Positions 19,098 to 26,796 of a stretch of DNA of 31,034 nt are shown in pieces. Made by a program: the position numbers and the translations under genes. The notes beneath the pieces are model-generated. The model was not told the DNA's origin. It was given only the letters and a program-made list of their open reading frames with translations, and did not search any database. Within the stretch, counting starts at the first letter, position 1; every line of letters starts with the position of its first letter. Source of the stretch: Citromicrobium sp. (lineage in GTDB: Bacteria; Pseudomonadota; Alphaproteobacteria; Sphingomonadales; Sphingomonadaceae). Location: NCBI GenBank assembly GCA_002712945.1, contig PAVA01000023.1, positions 1 through 31,034 of the forward strand. Reading direction: 5' to 3'.

Positions 19098-20996
19098 TCA
19101 GAAACCCAACGAGAGTTGTGCGTCGCGTATCAGCGTTGCGCGATTGATCAGTTCGAAGGCATGAGCACGGTCCCAACCACCCGGAACGATCTCTCGGACC
19201 CGCGCGGCACTCAGGAGGCGCGATGTCCGCGTCGGATCCAGGTCGAGACGCTTCGCGATTTCCGAGGTTGCCGCGACCTCGCCGGCACGTTTGGCGACAA
19301 GCTCAAGGGGAAATAGCTTTGGATTGATGCCCGTGCTGGCGATACCGTCCAGCATGCCGGAACTCGTTGCCGAGCAATTCAGCACTTCATAAGCATCAGA
19401 TTGGCAGATGGTTGATGACAAGCCGCACAAGGAGGGCACCCCCTTGGCAGCCTCCTTTCCGATGAGACATTTCGCGGAACTTTCGTCGATCTGAAGCCGC
19501 TTGGCTAACTGATTATCATCTCCCGGCTCGAGCTTTGCTGAAATTCGGCCAAGCGCTACCGCACCCAGGACTTCACCCCAGGGCTTCAGTCTACCCGAGA
19601 CCAGTCGCATCAGATCATATAAAGCGACCGTCGCAACATGAGGTGCGGGCTGCTGAAGGGATGCCCCATCACAGAAGCGATCGGCGGCCTGCTTAGAGAA
19701 GAAGTAGCCCGATCCCGGCAGGCTGAGCGCGGTGGGGACGAGGTGCCCCCGTATTACGCATTGCTCGATGGCATATGTCGGAAGCCCGAAACGGGAGGCA
19801 ACCGATGATGCGCTCACCCGGGTCTTCCACGCTTCAGCGAACGCCAGCAATTCTCGCACTTCGAAAGCGGGAAGCAATCTATTCCCATGAGCGCGATACC
19901 TCCGGGTGATCAGTTGCGCTTCCCACGCGGCGCGAAGCGTGTCGTCTTCCAACCCTGAAATCGCAGAGGCCTCTCTGAGCCCGACGATCCGATCGAGATC
20001 GCCGCCACCAGTTAAGTGCGTCACTGCTCTGACGTTGGCGTATTCCGCCTCGGCCGCATCGATAGCCGGCTCTGCTCCCAACGCTGCGTAGCTCTGCAGT
20101 AGCGGCGGAAGGGTCTGGCCTGTGCGTGACGCACTGAACTCGATGTCATCCAGACCAGTCGGCCAGCTTTGGACGGCTTTGCAAGCTCGATGGAGGCGGA
20201 TCACCTGCGGGTCATTGTCCTCTTCCGCGTAAGGGGCTTTCATGTGCTTCGCCAGACCTAGGATCACATCAAGCAAGGCCTGCGGATCAGCCCTCCCGAG
20301 ATCGATCGGGAGTAAATCGAATACCGACGCGCGTTCCTTCTCCGTGCAGCGCACGAGGCACGAGATAATCTCGAGTGCTGGCCGCAGTTCCTCGGATACT
20401 TTGGGGGTGGACCTCTCGGCCAGCTTTCTCCCGCACTCGTCGCACCGATCGACGGGCGTGAGCGTCCTGACCCACCCCTGCGCCTGCGGAGGCTGCGATC
20501 GGCACGCATCGCAGTGTTGCAGCAGCATGTCCCAGGTCACCGGGCAGAAGGGGAGGAACTTCAGCTCCCAAGCAGCGAGATGATATCCACGGTCACGAAG
20601 GAACGTCGGCGAATATCTCCTTGCACGGCTTTCGATGCTGCCTGCCGGAACGATCATTCCGAAGTATTCCCGGGCTCCGTTCTCCCTTTCGGGATATTGT
20701 CTGGCGGCCACCTCCTCGCGCGTGACGCCAAGCGCCTCCGCGAGTGCGCCGATATCGATGTCGGGATCCTCGGACACCAGCACCCGATTTCGGTGCTTGA
20801 GCCCGACTTCCCGCAGGACCGTCCAGCTGTTCGGCGCGCCGGCGAGTTCACAGGCTCGGGCCATGCCGCCTCGCAGGGATTCCCCGTCTTTGAACGAGAA
20901 GGAAACCCGGTCCCGATAGAGCAGCCGACGAGGAGCATCGTCTGTCGAACGTTCCCTACGCAGCAGTTCCTGCGAGATATCGGCCAGAGCGAGCAT
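19098..20996 (-). CDS. tniQ: TniQ/TnsD-like target-selection protein
   Basis: A 632-residue protein. The region near residues 120-190 has the TniQ layout: an RYSPTFLR-x-RGYHLAAWELKFLPFC segment (split: RYSPTFLRDRG, LAAWELKFLPFC), then zinc-ligand cysteines C151, C162, C165, C185 and C188. The usual CPxH histidine is replaced by Trp at the corresponding place, and H161 may substitute. The C-terminal two thirds carries several HTH-like segments, for example VASRFGLPTYAIEQCVIRG and TSEIAKRLDLDPTRTSRLL. Length is closer to TnsD than to short TniQ proteins, which suggests sequence-specific DNA recognition. It starts 3 bases after tnsC and is the gene closest to the transposon end. Function in target choice is inferred from family. 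Confidence 0.85.
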   Translation of the reverse strand: MLALADISQELLRRERSTDDAPRRLLYRDRVSFSFKDGESLRGGMARACELAGAPNSWTVLREVGLKHRNRVLVSEDPDIDIGALAEALGVTREEVAARQYPERENGAREYFGMIVPAGSIESRARRYSPTFLRDRGYHLAAWELKFLPFCPVTWDMLLQHCDACRSQPPQAQGWVRTLTPVDRCDECGRKLAERSTPKVSEELRPALEIISCLVRCTEKERASVFDLLPIDLGRADPQALLDVILGLAKHMKAPYAEEDNDPQVIRLHRACKAVQSWPTGLDDIEFSASRTGQTLPPLLQSYAALGAEPAIDAAEAEYANVRAVTHLTGGGDLDRIVGLREASAISGLEDDTLRAAWEAQLITRRYRAHGNRLLPAFEVRELLAFAEAWKTRVSASSVASRFGLPTYAIEQCVIRGHLVPTALSLPGSGYFFSKQAADRFCDGASLQQPAPHVATVALYDLMRLVSGRLKPWGEVLGAVALGRISAKLEPGDDNQLAKRLQIDESSAKCLIGKEAAKGVPSLCGLSSTICQSDAYEVLNCSATSSGMLDGIASTGINPKLFPLELVAKRAGEVAATSEIAKRLDLDPTRTSRLLSAARVREIVPGGWDRAHAFELINRATLIRDAQLSLGF

Positions 20997-20999
20997 GCG

Positions 21000-22016
21000 T
21001 CAGGCTGCTTCGAGGAGGAGGAGCTCTAGCGGATTGGTATCGCACAGCCCGAGCGAGATCGACCAGTCATCGACTGCGACTACGAGATCGTCGACAGAGA
21101 TGAAATCGCGGTCGTCGTGGATCGAGATGCGCAGCGCCTGTCTCACCACGCTCATGAGCTGGCCGATGATCCCGCCGCATGCCTGCCAGAGAGCCAACGC
21201 CAGTTCCTCATCGGCAAGGCCGGTCGGTTCGGCAATGATGCCGATCCGGATCATCTCTTCATCGAGCTTTGACAGGAATCCGATCCAGAGATCCCTGTCT
21301 TCGTCGACTGCCCAGTCGAGTGCTCCGAGACGACACGGTGCCATGGTCCGCATGAGGAACTCTTGGTCCTTGCTGATCATCTCTTCTGCCTTTTCGGTCC
21401 CGAGCAGGACGATCCCCACGTGTCCGCCATTAAGCAGCGTCTTGAGCTCCGCCGTGAGGCGTGGGCCGTAGGCCGATCCCTTGCCTCCCTCGTGCGCTTC
21501 ATCGATCATGAGGAGATCTGTGCGGGCATGCCGCATCGCCTCGCAGGCGCGATCACGGAGGATTTCGAGGTCCTTTGTTGCCGGGAAGCCTTCGCCGAGG
21601 ATTTTCAGGATCGCGCGATACATTTCGCTCGGCCCGCCACCACTGCCGAAACTCATGAAGATGACCGGCCGAATTCCTTCCTCGGCCCCTTCGTTAGCCA
21701 CGTCCACGAAGGTTTCAGCCGCGGTGGTCTTTCCCGTGTGTGGCGGGTCGAAGACACAGATCGCTGTCTGCCTGCGTCCTTTCATTGCACGTCCAAGATC
21801 CTGAGCCTCTTGAAAGGTCAGCATGGCTTCGAGCTGGCGGGGATAGGGAAGCCGGATCGTGTTGAACGCCGCGATCGCCCGGGTCGCAGCAGTCGAGCGC
21901 ATGGCCACCTTCTGGTCGCGCAGCGACCGGAAGGCATCCTTGATCGCCGGAGAGATGGTCAACTGATCAGCTTCAGTGACATCCTTTATTTCGGCCTTTT
22001 CGCTTTTCTTGCTCAT
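21000..22016 (-). CDS. tnsC: TnsC/TniB-like AAA+ ATPase
   Basis: A 338-residue AAA+ protein that should link target selector and transposase. Walker A is DPPHTGKTT at residues 90-98, where Asp replaces the usual first glycine. Walker B is LLMIDEAH at 168-175 and sensor 1 is in LLGTEKA near 205-211. The ATG at 22014-22016 is chosen over one five codons upstream because AAGGAG lies five bases before it. It also overlaps the preceding stop as TGATG. It is followed by tniQ after 3 bases. Family assignment (TnsC versus TniB) is by context with a TnsA gene. Confidence 0.88.
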   Translation of the reverse strand: MSKKSEKAEIKDVTEADQLTISPAIKDAFRSLRDQKVAMRSTAATRAIAAFNTIRLPYPRQLEAMLTFQEAQDLGRAMKGRRQTAICVFDPPHTGKTTAAETFVDVANEGAEEGIRPVIFMSFGSGGGPSEMYRAILKILGEGFPATKDLEILRDRACEAMRHARTDLLMIDEAHEGGKGSAYGPRLTAELKTLLNGGHVGIVLLGTEKAEEMISKDQEFLMRTMAPCRLGALDWAVDEDRDLWIGFLSKLDEEMIRIGIIAEPTGLADEELALALWQACGGIIGQLMSVVRQALRISIHDDRDFISVDDLVVAVDDWSISLGLCDTNPLELLLLEAA

Positions 22017-22939
22017 CACTTCTCCTTCCATGTAAGGCCTCTTCCCGAGGATCGACGCGGCGGTGCCTCTCGCCGCGTTCTCGAGTTCGCTCTGCCGTTT
22101 TCATTGCGCGCGCGGACCGGGACACCCCTCTTCTTCGCGCGCTGCATCTGTGCCCACGTCTTGGGCGTCTGTTTCGCCATTTTCCTGGGCCGCGGGGTCA
22201 TGTCTCCCGCGTCCTTGCGCCGACTTCCCGCAAGGGCATTGTCGATGACGCACGCGTCCGGCTCGAACGGATGGATGTCCTGGGGGTCGGTATCGGTCCG
22301 GGTCTCAACAGCGGGGGTGTCCTCGCCTTCCTCGGGCGTGAGTTCGACGTAGCGCCGCAATGACGCCGCCGTCGATTTATCCGCCAAGGCTCGGCCGAGG
22401 AGCTTGCGGTTTTTCGCCGACGCTTTCTCGTTCACATTCGAGATCATGTCGAACAGCTTGGCGCGGAAAACCGCCTGCTCCTCCTTAGAGCAGAATTCGT
22501 CGGCCTCGATGTTCGCCAGCTCCATGCACTTCTCGTGCAACCAGACAGGAACGCCTTCCATGTCCGGATTGTCGCACTTGAGCGTTATCCAGCGCTTGTC
22601 CTCGCCGAATGGGATCCAGAGATGGACTACCCCGAGGTTATCTGGGTCGAATTTCAGCTTGCCACGTGCGGTGACCTTGCGGTGTGGATTTTGGTTCCTG
22701 CGGGGCTGCTTCGGTGTGACGTCTCCTTCGGGAATGTTGCCGCGCTCGAAGAACCCGACGATCTCACCCATTTCATGGCACGAATACCGGTTGTGCATGA
22801 ACACGACCCCGGTCGCGTAGACGGCAGCGTCGAACTTCACGCAGCCCATGTTGCGATCGAACTCGTCGAGATCCGCGATGACGTTGGGCGCGCGAGTAGC
22901 GATGGCCTTGCGCCACATCAGGAGGGGTTGCCGCTTCAT
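22016..22939 (-). CDS. TnsB-like transposase, C-terminal beta-barrel polypeptide
   Basis: A 307-residue protein corresponding to the part of Mu/TnsB/TniA transposases after the catalytic domain. It opens with KRQPLLMW, the P-x3-W of the family, then a Mu_C-like beta barrel with GVVFMHNRYSCHE near residue 50 and KFDPDNLGVVHLWIP near residue 100. A basic C-terminal tail (RRSSGRGLTWKEK) may contact the ATPase. Its ATG overlaps the stop of the catalytic gene as ATGA. If read through in one frame, HEGL-M-KRQP-LLM-W would give the canonical H-x-G-L-x4-P-x3-W spacing. It is therefore either a genuine second subunit made by coupled reinitiation, a frameshift product, or the result of a one-base deletion. 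Confidence 0.8.
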   Translation of the reverse strand: MKRQPLLMWRKAIATRAPNVIADLDEFDRNMGCVKFDAAVYATGVVFMHNRYSCHEMGEIVGFFERGNIPEGDVTPKQPRRNQNPHRKVTARGKLKFDPDNLGVVHLWIPFGEDKRWITLKCDNPDMEGVPVWLHEKCMELANIEADEFCSKEEQAVFRAKLFDMISNVNEKASAKNRKLLGRALADKSTAASLRRYVELTPEEGEDTPAVETRTDTDPQDIHPFEPDACVIDNALAGSRRKDAGDMTPRPRKMAKQTPKTWAQMQRAKKRGVPVRARNENGRANSRTRREAPPRRSSGRGLTWKEK

Positions 22940-24414
22940 AGGCCTTCGTGCCTTTGGATATTGTAAGTGAAGCATGCCCGATCGAGGAGGTCGCGCGCCG
23001 TGGAGATTGTGCAGAGGATCTGTTTGTCCGGATTAAATCCGAACTTGCGCATCAGTTCGATGTCGTAATTGTGGCTCGGCAACTTCTTGAACAGCATCTG
23101 GAGCATTGTCCCGATGGTTCTTTCGATGAGCGCCTTGTGAGTGGGATGCTCCTTCCCGGTGAAGTTGACCTGGATGTATGCCTCCGCGCACGCGTCCTCG
23201 AAGTGACGGGAATGCGCGCCGGATGAATTGTCGACCTTGATGCGATCGGGGCGCAACCTGACGAAGGGCAGGTCCGGGAATTTACCGAGTAGGTCCTCGG
23301 GAACATCCTTGATCGAGTTGGCGTGCCTGACGGTGCGCAGCAGGGAGGCACTCGAAGCCGCCTCGGCGCACAGATCCCATCCGACCAATGCCGTCGTGCT
23401 GCATTCGGCCATCAGTGACATCGTGGCCGAGCCCATGCCGATGCCGGTGTCGTCATCGACGAGGAAGACGTTGGGAACGGGCGTTTCGTCCGCTTCGCAC
23501 AGCGAGCCGAAGGACGGGCGCTCGCTGAAACCACCACCACCGTAGCGAGAGCGCTTTCCCCTCTCGGTAGTCGCGAGGCCGAAAAGCTTCGGGGAGCGCA
23601 TATCGCGGACCCGGCGCCAGAAGGTGGTGTAGTGAACGGGCTTGTAGGGTGTCGACGGCCTGGGATATTCTGCGGCCTTGTCGCCGACGCTCCAGGTTCC
23701 GTCCTCGCCTTCGATGAGCATTGGACGGTCGAGCGGCTTGCCGTTGCTGACCTTCCACAGGTCGGCCACGTAGCAGTCGTAGAAGCTCTGGATCTGATCC
23801 CGGTCATTCGCGAGACATGCGGACATCATGTGATAGAGGATCAGCTCGACCGGGTGTCTGCTGACGATCGAACGCAGGTAGCGACCGGCCATCGACACGC
23901 CATCGCGCGGCTTGCGCCTTCCCGGTTCCCCGCGTTCCCGCAGCCATTCGCGAACTGTGGTTGGGTGCGGCTCCCATCCTGTGGGATTTAGCGCAGCAAT
24001 ACCCGGCTGGGAGACCGCGCGGCGGATAATTGGCCGCATCGCGTCGTCGGAGAGAGAGCCGCAGTTGTCGTCACAAAAGAGGGTGATCGCGACGCGCAGA
24101 GGAGACTTTGCATCCATCTTTCGGCACTGATCGGCATCCAGTTCCATGTTGCGAGCCAGTCGGCGGCTTGCATTACTCGAGGGTTTCGACCGGAAGATGA
24201 TGCCATCCTTCGCGAAGATGGCATTCATTTCAGCCGTGGTCGGCTTGCGAGGGTGCCCGTCATCGCCGTCGACCATGAAGTCGGGATAGGAGGCGGCGTA
24301 GGGTGCGCGGTATGTCACTGCGCAGTCGGGATCGACGCGCTCGAAGATGTAATCGCGTCCGAGAATCTCGACGAGATCCCCTTTTTCCTGATGGTAGGCG
24401 AGGGGTATCGTCAC
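22936..24414 (-). CDS. tnsB: TnsB-like DDE transposase, catalytic polypeptide
   Basis: A 492-residue protein with N-terminal DNA-binding regions (an HTH around PTTVREWLRERG near 151-161) and an RNase-H-like integrase domain. The catalytic triad is readable as D309 in CEADETP, D395 in IKVDNSSG and E431 in KALIERTIG, exactly DD35E. It ends at CFTYNIQRHEGL, where full-length TnsB or TniA proteins continue into the beta barrel. The start is a GTG overlapping the tnsA stop as GTGA. It should catalyse 3'-end cutting and strand transfer. The stop is TGA at 22936-22938. Confidence 0.9.
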   Translation of the reverse strand: MTIPLAYHQEKGDLVEILGRDYIFERVDPDCAVTYRAPYAASYPDFMVDGDDGHPRKPTTAEMNAIFAKDGIIFRSKPSSNASRRLARNMELDADQCRKMDAKSPLRVAITLFCDDNCGSLSDDAMRPIIRRAVSQPGIAALNPTGWEPHPTTVREWLRERGEPGRRKPRDGVSMAGRYLRSIVSRHPVELILYHMMSACLANDRDQIQSFYDCYVADLWKVSNGKPLDRPMLIEGEDGTWSVGDKAAEYPRPSTPYKPVHYTTFWRRVRDMRSPKLFGLATTERGKRSRYGGGGFSERPSFGSLCEADETPVPNVFLVDDDTGIGMGSATMSLMAECSTTALVGWDLCAEAASSASLLRTVRHANSIKDVPEDLLGKFPDLPFVRLRPDRIKVDNSSGAHSRHFEDACAEAYIQVNFTGKEHPTHKALIERTIGTMLQMLFKKLPSHNYDIELMRKFGFNPDKQILCTISTARDLLDRACFTYNIQRHEGL

Positions 24415-25322
24415 GCTGCGATCTCCTCAAATCCTGGCAGCGCTCGCGGTGCGGCGATCGTAGTGGGACGGAGAATTGTCCGATCATCGAACCGCGCATC
24501 GAAGTCGACGATGAACATCCCGCCGGCAATGAGGCGCTCGACGACAGCGTTGCCGTGCTTGCGATCATGCGGCGCGACGAGGCTGATCAGGTCGCCCCAT
24601 CTCACCTGCTGCATTTTCGCTCGGACTGCCTGCGCTCGCGAACTCTCATCGTGGGTCAGCGCCATCGCGCGACGTCCGAAGATGTTGGCGACGTTGTGTT
24701 CACGCCATCTCGAACCGCGAATATCCTCGAGGTAGCGGATGGAGAACTCCCAGCCACACCTGCGGACGAATTCCCGAACTCTCGCCAGGCTGACCTTGTC
24801 GTCGGTGCTGAGATCGTCCGGAGTGCGTTTGACCTCGACGATCTCGATCCGGCCATCGCGGTAGAGGATCGCGAGATCGGGACGATAGGTGAAACGCGGC
24901 CCGCCGAATGCGATGTCGAATTTGTAGGGATGGCATTTGAACTGGACGATGTCGCCATCGACTTCGCACTGCATGGCGAGCAGTTCCTCTCCCCTTCCCT
25001 CGCCGACTTCCGTCATTCCGGTCTTCACCGACGGCATGCGGAAACGCAGATGGAGACCTCCGCGCGTCACCACTGGTCTCTCCGTCCCGCCGTGGCGGAA
25101 CACCACGATGTGGCCGAGCGGAGGATTGTCGGTCTCGCCACTGCCGGTCCGAACAAGCCGGCGTCCGTCCGCTGGCTGGGCTTCATCCCGAAGATCGGGG
25201 ATGGCCTGAGATCTTTGCGGACGGCTGACGGTCACGACACGGGCCTCCCGCTGACCGGGGTCCACCGCCAAGGGGAGGTGCGCCGCGAACGCATCGCCGA
25301 GATGCTCGCGTGTCGGTTCCAT
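24411..25322 (-). CDS. tnsA: TnsA-like endonuclease (5'-strand cutting)
   Basis: A 303-residue PD-(D/E)XK nuclease. The core shows FRMPSVKTG near residue 94, EELLAMQCEVDGDI with the candidate catalytic Glu near 112-113, then YRPDLAILYRDG (D149) and IVEVKR (E163, K165). In Tn7, TnsA cuts the 5' strands so that transposition is cut-and-paste. The ATG at 25320-25322 has no ribosome-binding site. An in-frame TAG lies ten codons upstream at 25353-25355. A well-placed start (AAGGGAG, ATG at 25525) exists in another frame upstream, which suggests that the real N-terminus was longer and is separated by a frameshift. Codon use supports coding from at least 25322. Confidence 0.82.
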   Translation of the reverse strand: MEPTREHLGDAFAAHLPLAVDPGQREARVVTVSRPQRSQAIPDLRDEAQPADGRRLVRTGSGETDNPPLGHIVVFRHGGTERPVVTRGGLHLRFRMPSVKTGMTEVGEGRGEELLAMQCEVDGDIVQFKCHPYKFDIAFGGPRFTYRPDLAILYRDGRIEIVEVKRTPDDLSTDDKVSLARVREFVRRCGWEFSIRYLEDIRGSRWREHNVANIFGRRAMALTHDESSRAQAVRAKMQQVRWGDLISLVAPHDRKHGNAVVERLIAGGMFIVDFDARFDDRTILRPTTIAAPRALPGFEEIAA

Positions 25323-25525
25323 CGCGGCATCGGCGGGATGGAGCGGGCTGAACTAACTCGCGTAGCGGTGAGATCCGCTCGAACGTAGTTCGAATTCCCA
25401 TCTACCGCATTTTTCCGCTCGGCAGATTCGCGATCATGATCGCGCTCTGGTTGCTCGCTATCAGTGAACGGGCATTCACCCTTCGGCTTCCACTTGTTCG
25501 CCGGTGGATCGATCTCAATGCTCAT
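25232..25525 (-). CDS. ORF overlapping the tnsA start; possible frameshifted 5' part of tnsA
   Basis: 97 codons from an ATG at 25523-25525 with AAGGGAG eight bases upstream, the best ribosome site in this promoter region. The first 55 or so residues (MSIEIDPPANKWKPKG onward) look like a hydrophilic protein start. The last third overlaps tnsA, where the tnsA frame has the better codon use. Moving into the tnsA frame near 25352 would need a minus-one shift, such as restoring one T in AGTTC. That would join TATRVS to FSPLHPADAAMEP. It could be a separate small gene, but the joined reading is preferred. Confidence 0.45.
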   Translation of the reverse strand: MSIEIDPPANKWKPKGECPFTDSEQPERDHDRESAERKNAVDGNSNYVRADLTATRVSSARSIPPMPRWNRHASISAMRSRRTSPWRWTPVSGRPVS

Positions 25526-25540
25526 ACGCACAACTCCCTT

Positions 25541-25603
25541 AGTGCGTTGGCATTTAGAAAGTGCGTTTCAGAAAAGCAAGGAGATTCGCATTGGCATGTA
25601 GAA
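25541..25603. repeat. operator-like repeats between tnsA and the divergent HTH gene
   Basis: Two 17-base direct repeats at 25543-25559 and 25587-25603 (TTGGCAT-x-TAGAA core, 14 of 17 identical) start 44 bases apart. AGTGCGTT is also repeated at 25541-25548 and 25560-25567. The repeats lie in the AT-rich spacer between divergent units (25526-25690) and differ from the transposon-end repeats. They may be binding sites for a regulator of both units. No confident promoter was recognised. Confidence 0.5.
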
Positions 25604-25690
25604 TTTTTATGTTACCCCGGCAGGTATGGATGAAAAATTGACGTCAGTATCTTCGCTCGCCCGCCTTTGGCATATGGTGGCAAGCGAGAC

Positions 25691-26761
25691 ATGAAAGGCG
25701 GCGCATCGGTGTCGCTGCCCAGCTCGCTCCCGGCCACTGATGAAGAGGAGTGGAAGCTACTATCACCTTCCCGGCGCGATCTGGCGCGACGTCGGATCGA
25801 TGCGATAGAAGGGTGGCGCGACGGTGAACTCGACATTGAAGAGGCATGCCGAACTGCGAACGTGAGCATCAGTCGCTTTTACAGGCTTGCGGCTGCCTGG
25901 CGCGACCACCCATCGCTTGGATCTCTCGCGGTGCGCCGAGGGTCAGGCGCGTCCGCTCGGGCTCGACCGTCCAAAGGGGAGGTCGTGAACGCTCTTCAAG
26001 CCGTTGTTGGTAAGGTCGTTCGCGCCCACGCCGATGCGTCTGTCGCCCAGTTGACCCGCCACATGGTCGAAGCAGCTGGAGTTGATCCAACCTCCGTGCC
26101 GAGCCCAATGGTCTTGCGCCGTATCGTCGAGACAGAGATCCGGCGCGTCAAGGCTACGGGCGAGGCAGGTCACGCTCTGCGCTTCGATTGTTCGGCTATC
26201 AGCGCCCCGCAGGGGGATGGCCGGCCTTGGATCTTGTTCGTCGTTCTCGACGTGGGCACGCGGATGATACTCGGCTGGCACGTCGCGGAGAGCGCCGTAG
26301 CGCTCCCAGGCTATCAGCGAGCGGCTCGCGATGCCTTGGCGAAACTTGACGATCTGTCTCCACCGACCTGGGCGACGCGACTGACCGAGGTGGAAATCAA
26401 GTCCGGGCTCGACAAGGAAGCGACTGCCAAGCTTGTCGAGCGCCTTGACGCAGCCATATCCGGCAATGTCCAGCACGCAGACAGCGACGCTCGCTTCGGT
26501 CGATATTTTAAGAAGCTGGTGGGCGGCAAGCTTGGTCTCCTGACCCTGACACCGGCGAGGACCTTGCGCGGAGATGCCCTGCCTCCGAACGGGGACATGA
26601 CCCCATGGTCGCGTTCGGAGCTTGAGGCCCATTTCGCCATCAAGGCAGCGGAGTATAATGATGAGGTCATGCGAGAGAAGCAGCCTCTAGCTTCCGACGC
26701 CCTGAGCGAGATCCCTGCGGAAGTGCTCGAACTACTTCAGATGGTTGCCGAGCTAAAATGA
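25691..26761 (+). CDS. HTH protein with degenerate integrase (rve-like) domain
   Basis: A 356-residue protein divergent from the tns operon. An HTH spans about 49-72 (IEEACRTANVSISRFYRLAAAW). It is followed by a basic linker, and then an RNase-H-like core: LRFDCSAI with D166 in the place of the first catalytic Asp, and FVVLDVGTRMILGWHVAES at 183-201. The region expected to hold DNG has SGLDKEATAK (D241). The segment that should hold the catalytic Glu reads ARFGRYFKKLVGGK, with no Glu at the family position. It is therefore probably inactive as a transposase and may bind DNA or transposase. The ATG at 25691 is chosen, and a TTG eight codons upstream is possible. It shows the same architecture as the convergent gene at 26797-27741. 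Confidence 0.7.
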   Translation: MKGGASVSLPSSLPATDEEEWKLLSPSRRDLARRRIDAIEGWRDGELDIEEACRTANVSISRFYRLAAAWRDHPSLGSLAVRRGSGASARARPSKGEVVNALQAVVGKVVRAHADASVAQLTRHMVEAAGVDPTSVPSPMVLRRIVETEIRRVKATGEAGHALRFDCSAISAPQGDGRPWILFVVLDVGTRMILGWHVAESAVALPGYQRAARDALAKLDDLSPPTWATRLTEVEIKSGLDKEATAKLVERLDAAISGNVQHADSDARFGRYFKKLVGGKLGLLTLTPARTLRGDALPPNGDMTPWSRSELEAHFAIKAAEYNDEVMREKQPLASDALSEIPAEVLELLQMVAELK

Positions 26762-26796
26762 ATCGCACCTGACACCGGACGGCCTTCGCTTGGGAC

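Noticed and set aside
25429..25444. 16-base perfect palindrome CGCGATCATGATCGCG
   Set aside because: It lies inside the probable 5' coding part of tnsA, far from a promoter, and is explained by Arg-Asp-His-Asp codons. No second copy was seen.
25643..25651. GTCAGTATC, identical to nine bases at the transposon end
   Set aside because: It is in the same orientation as the left end rather than inverted, and none of the neighbouring repeat sequence follows. Probably chance.
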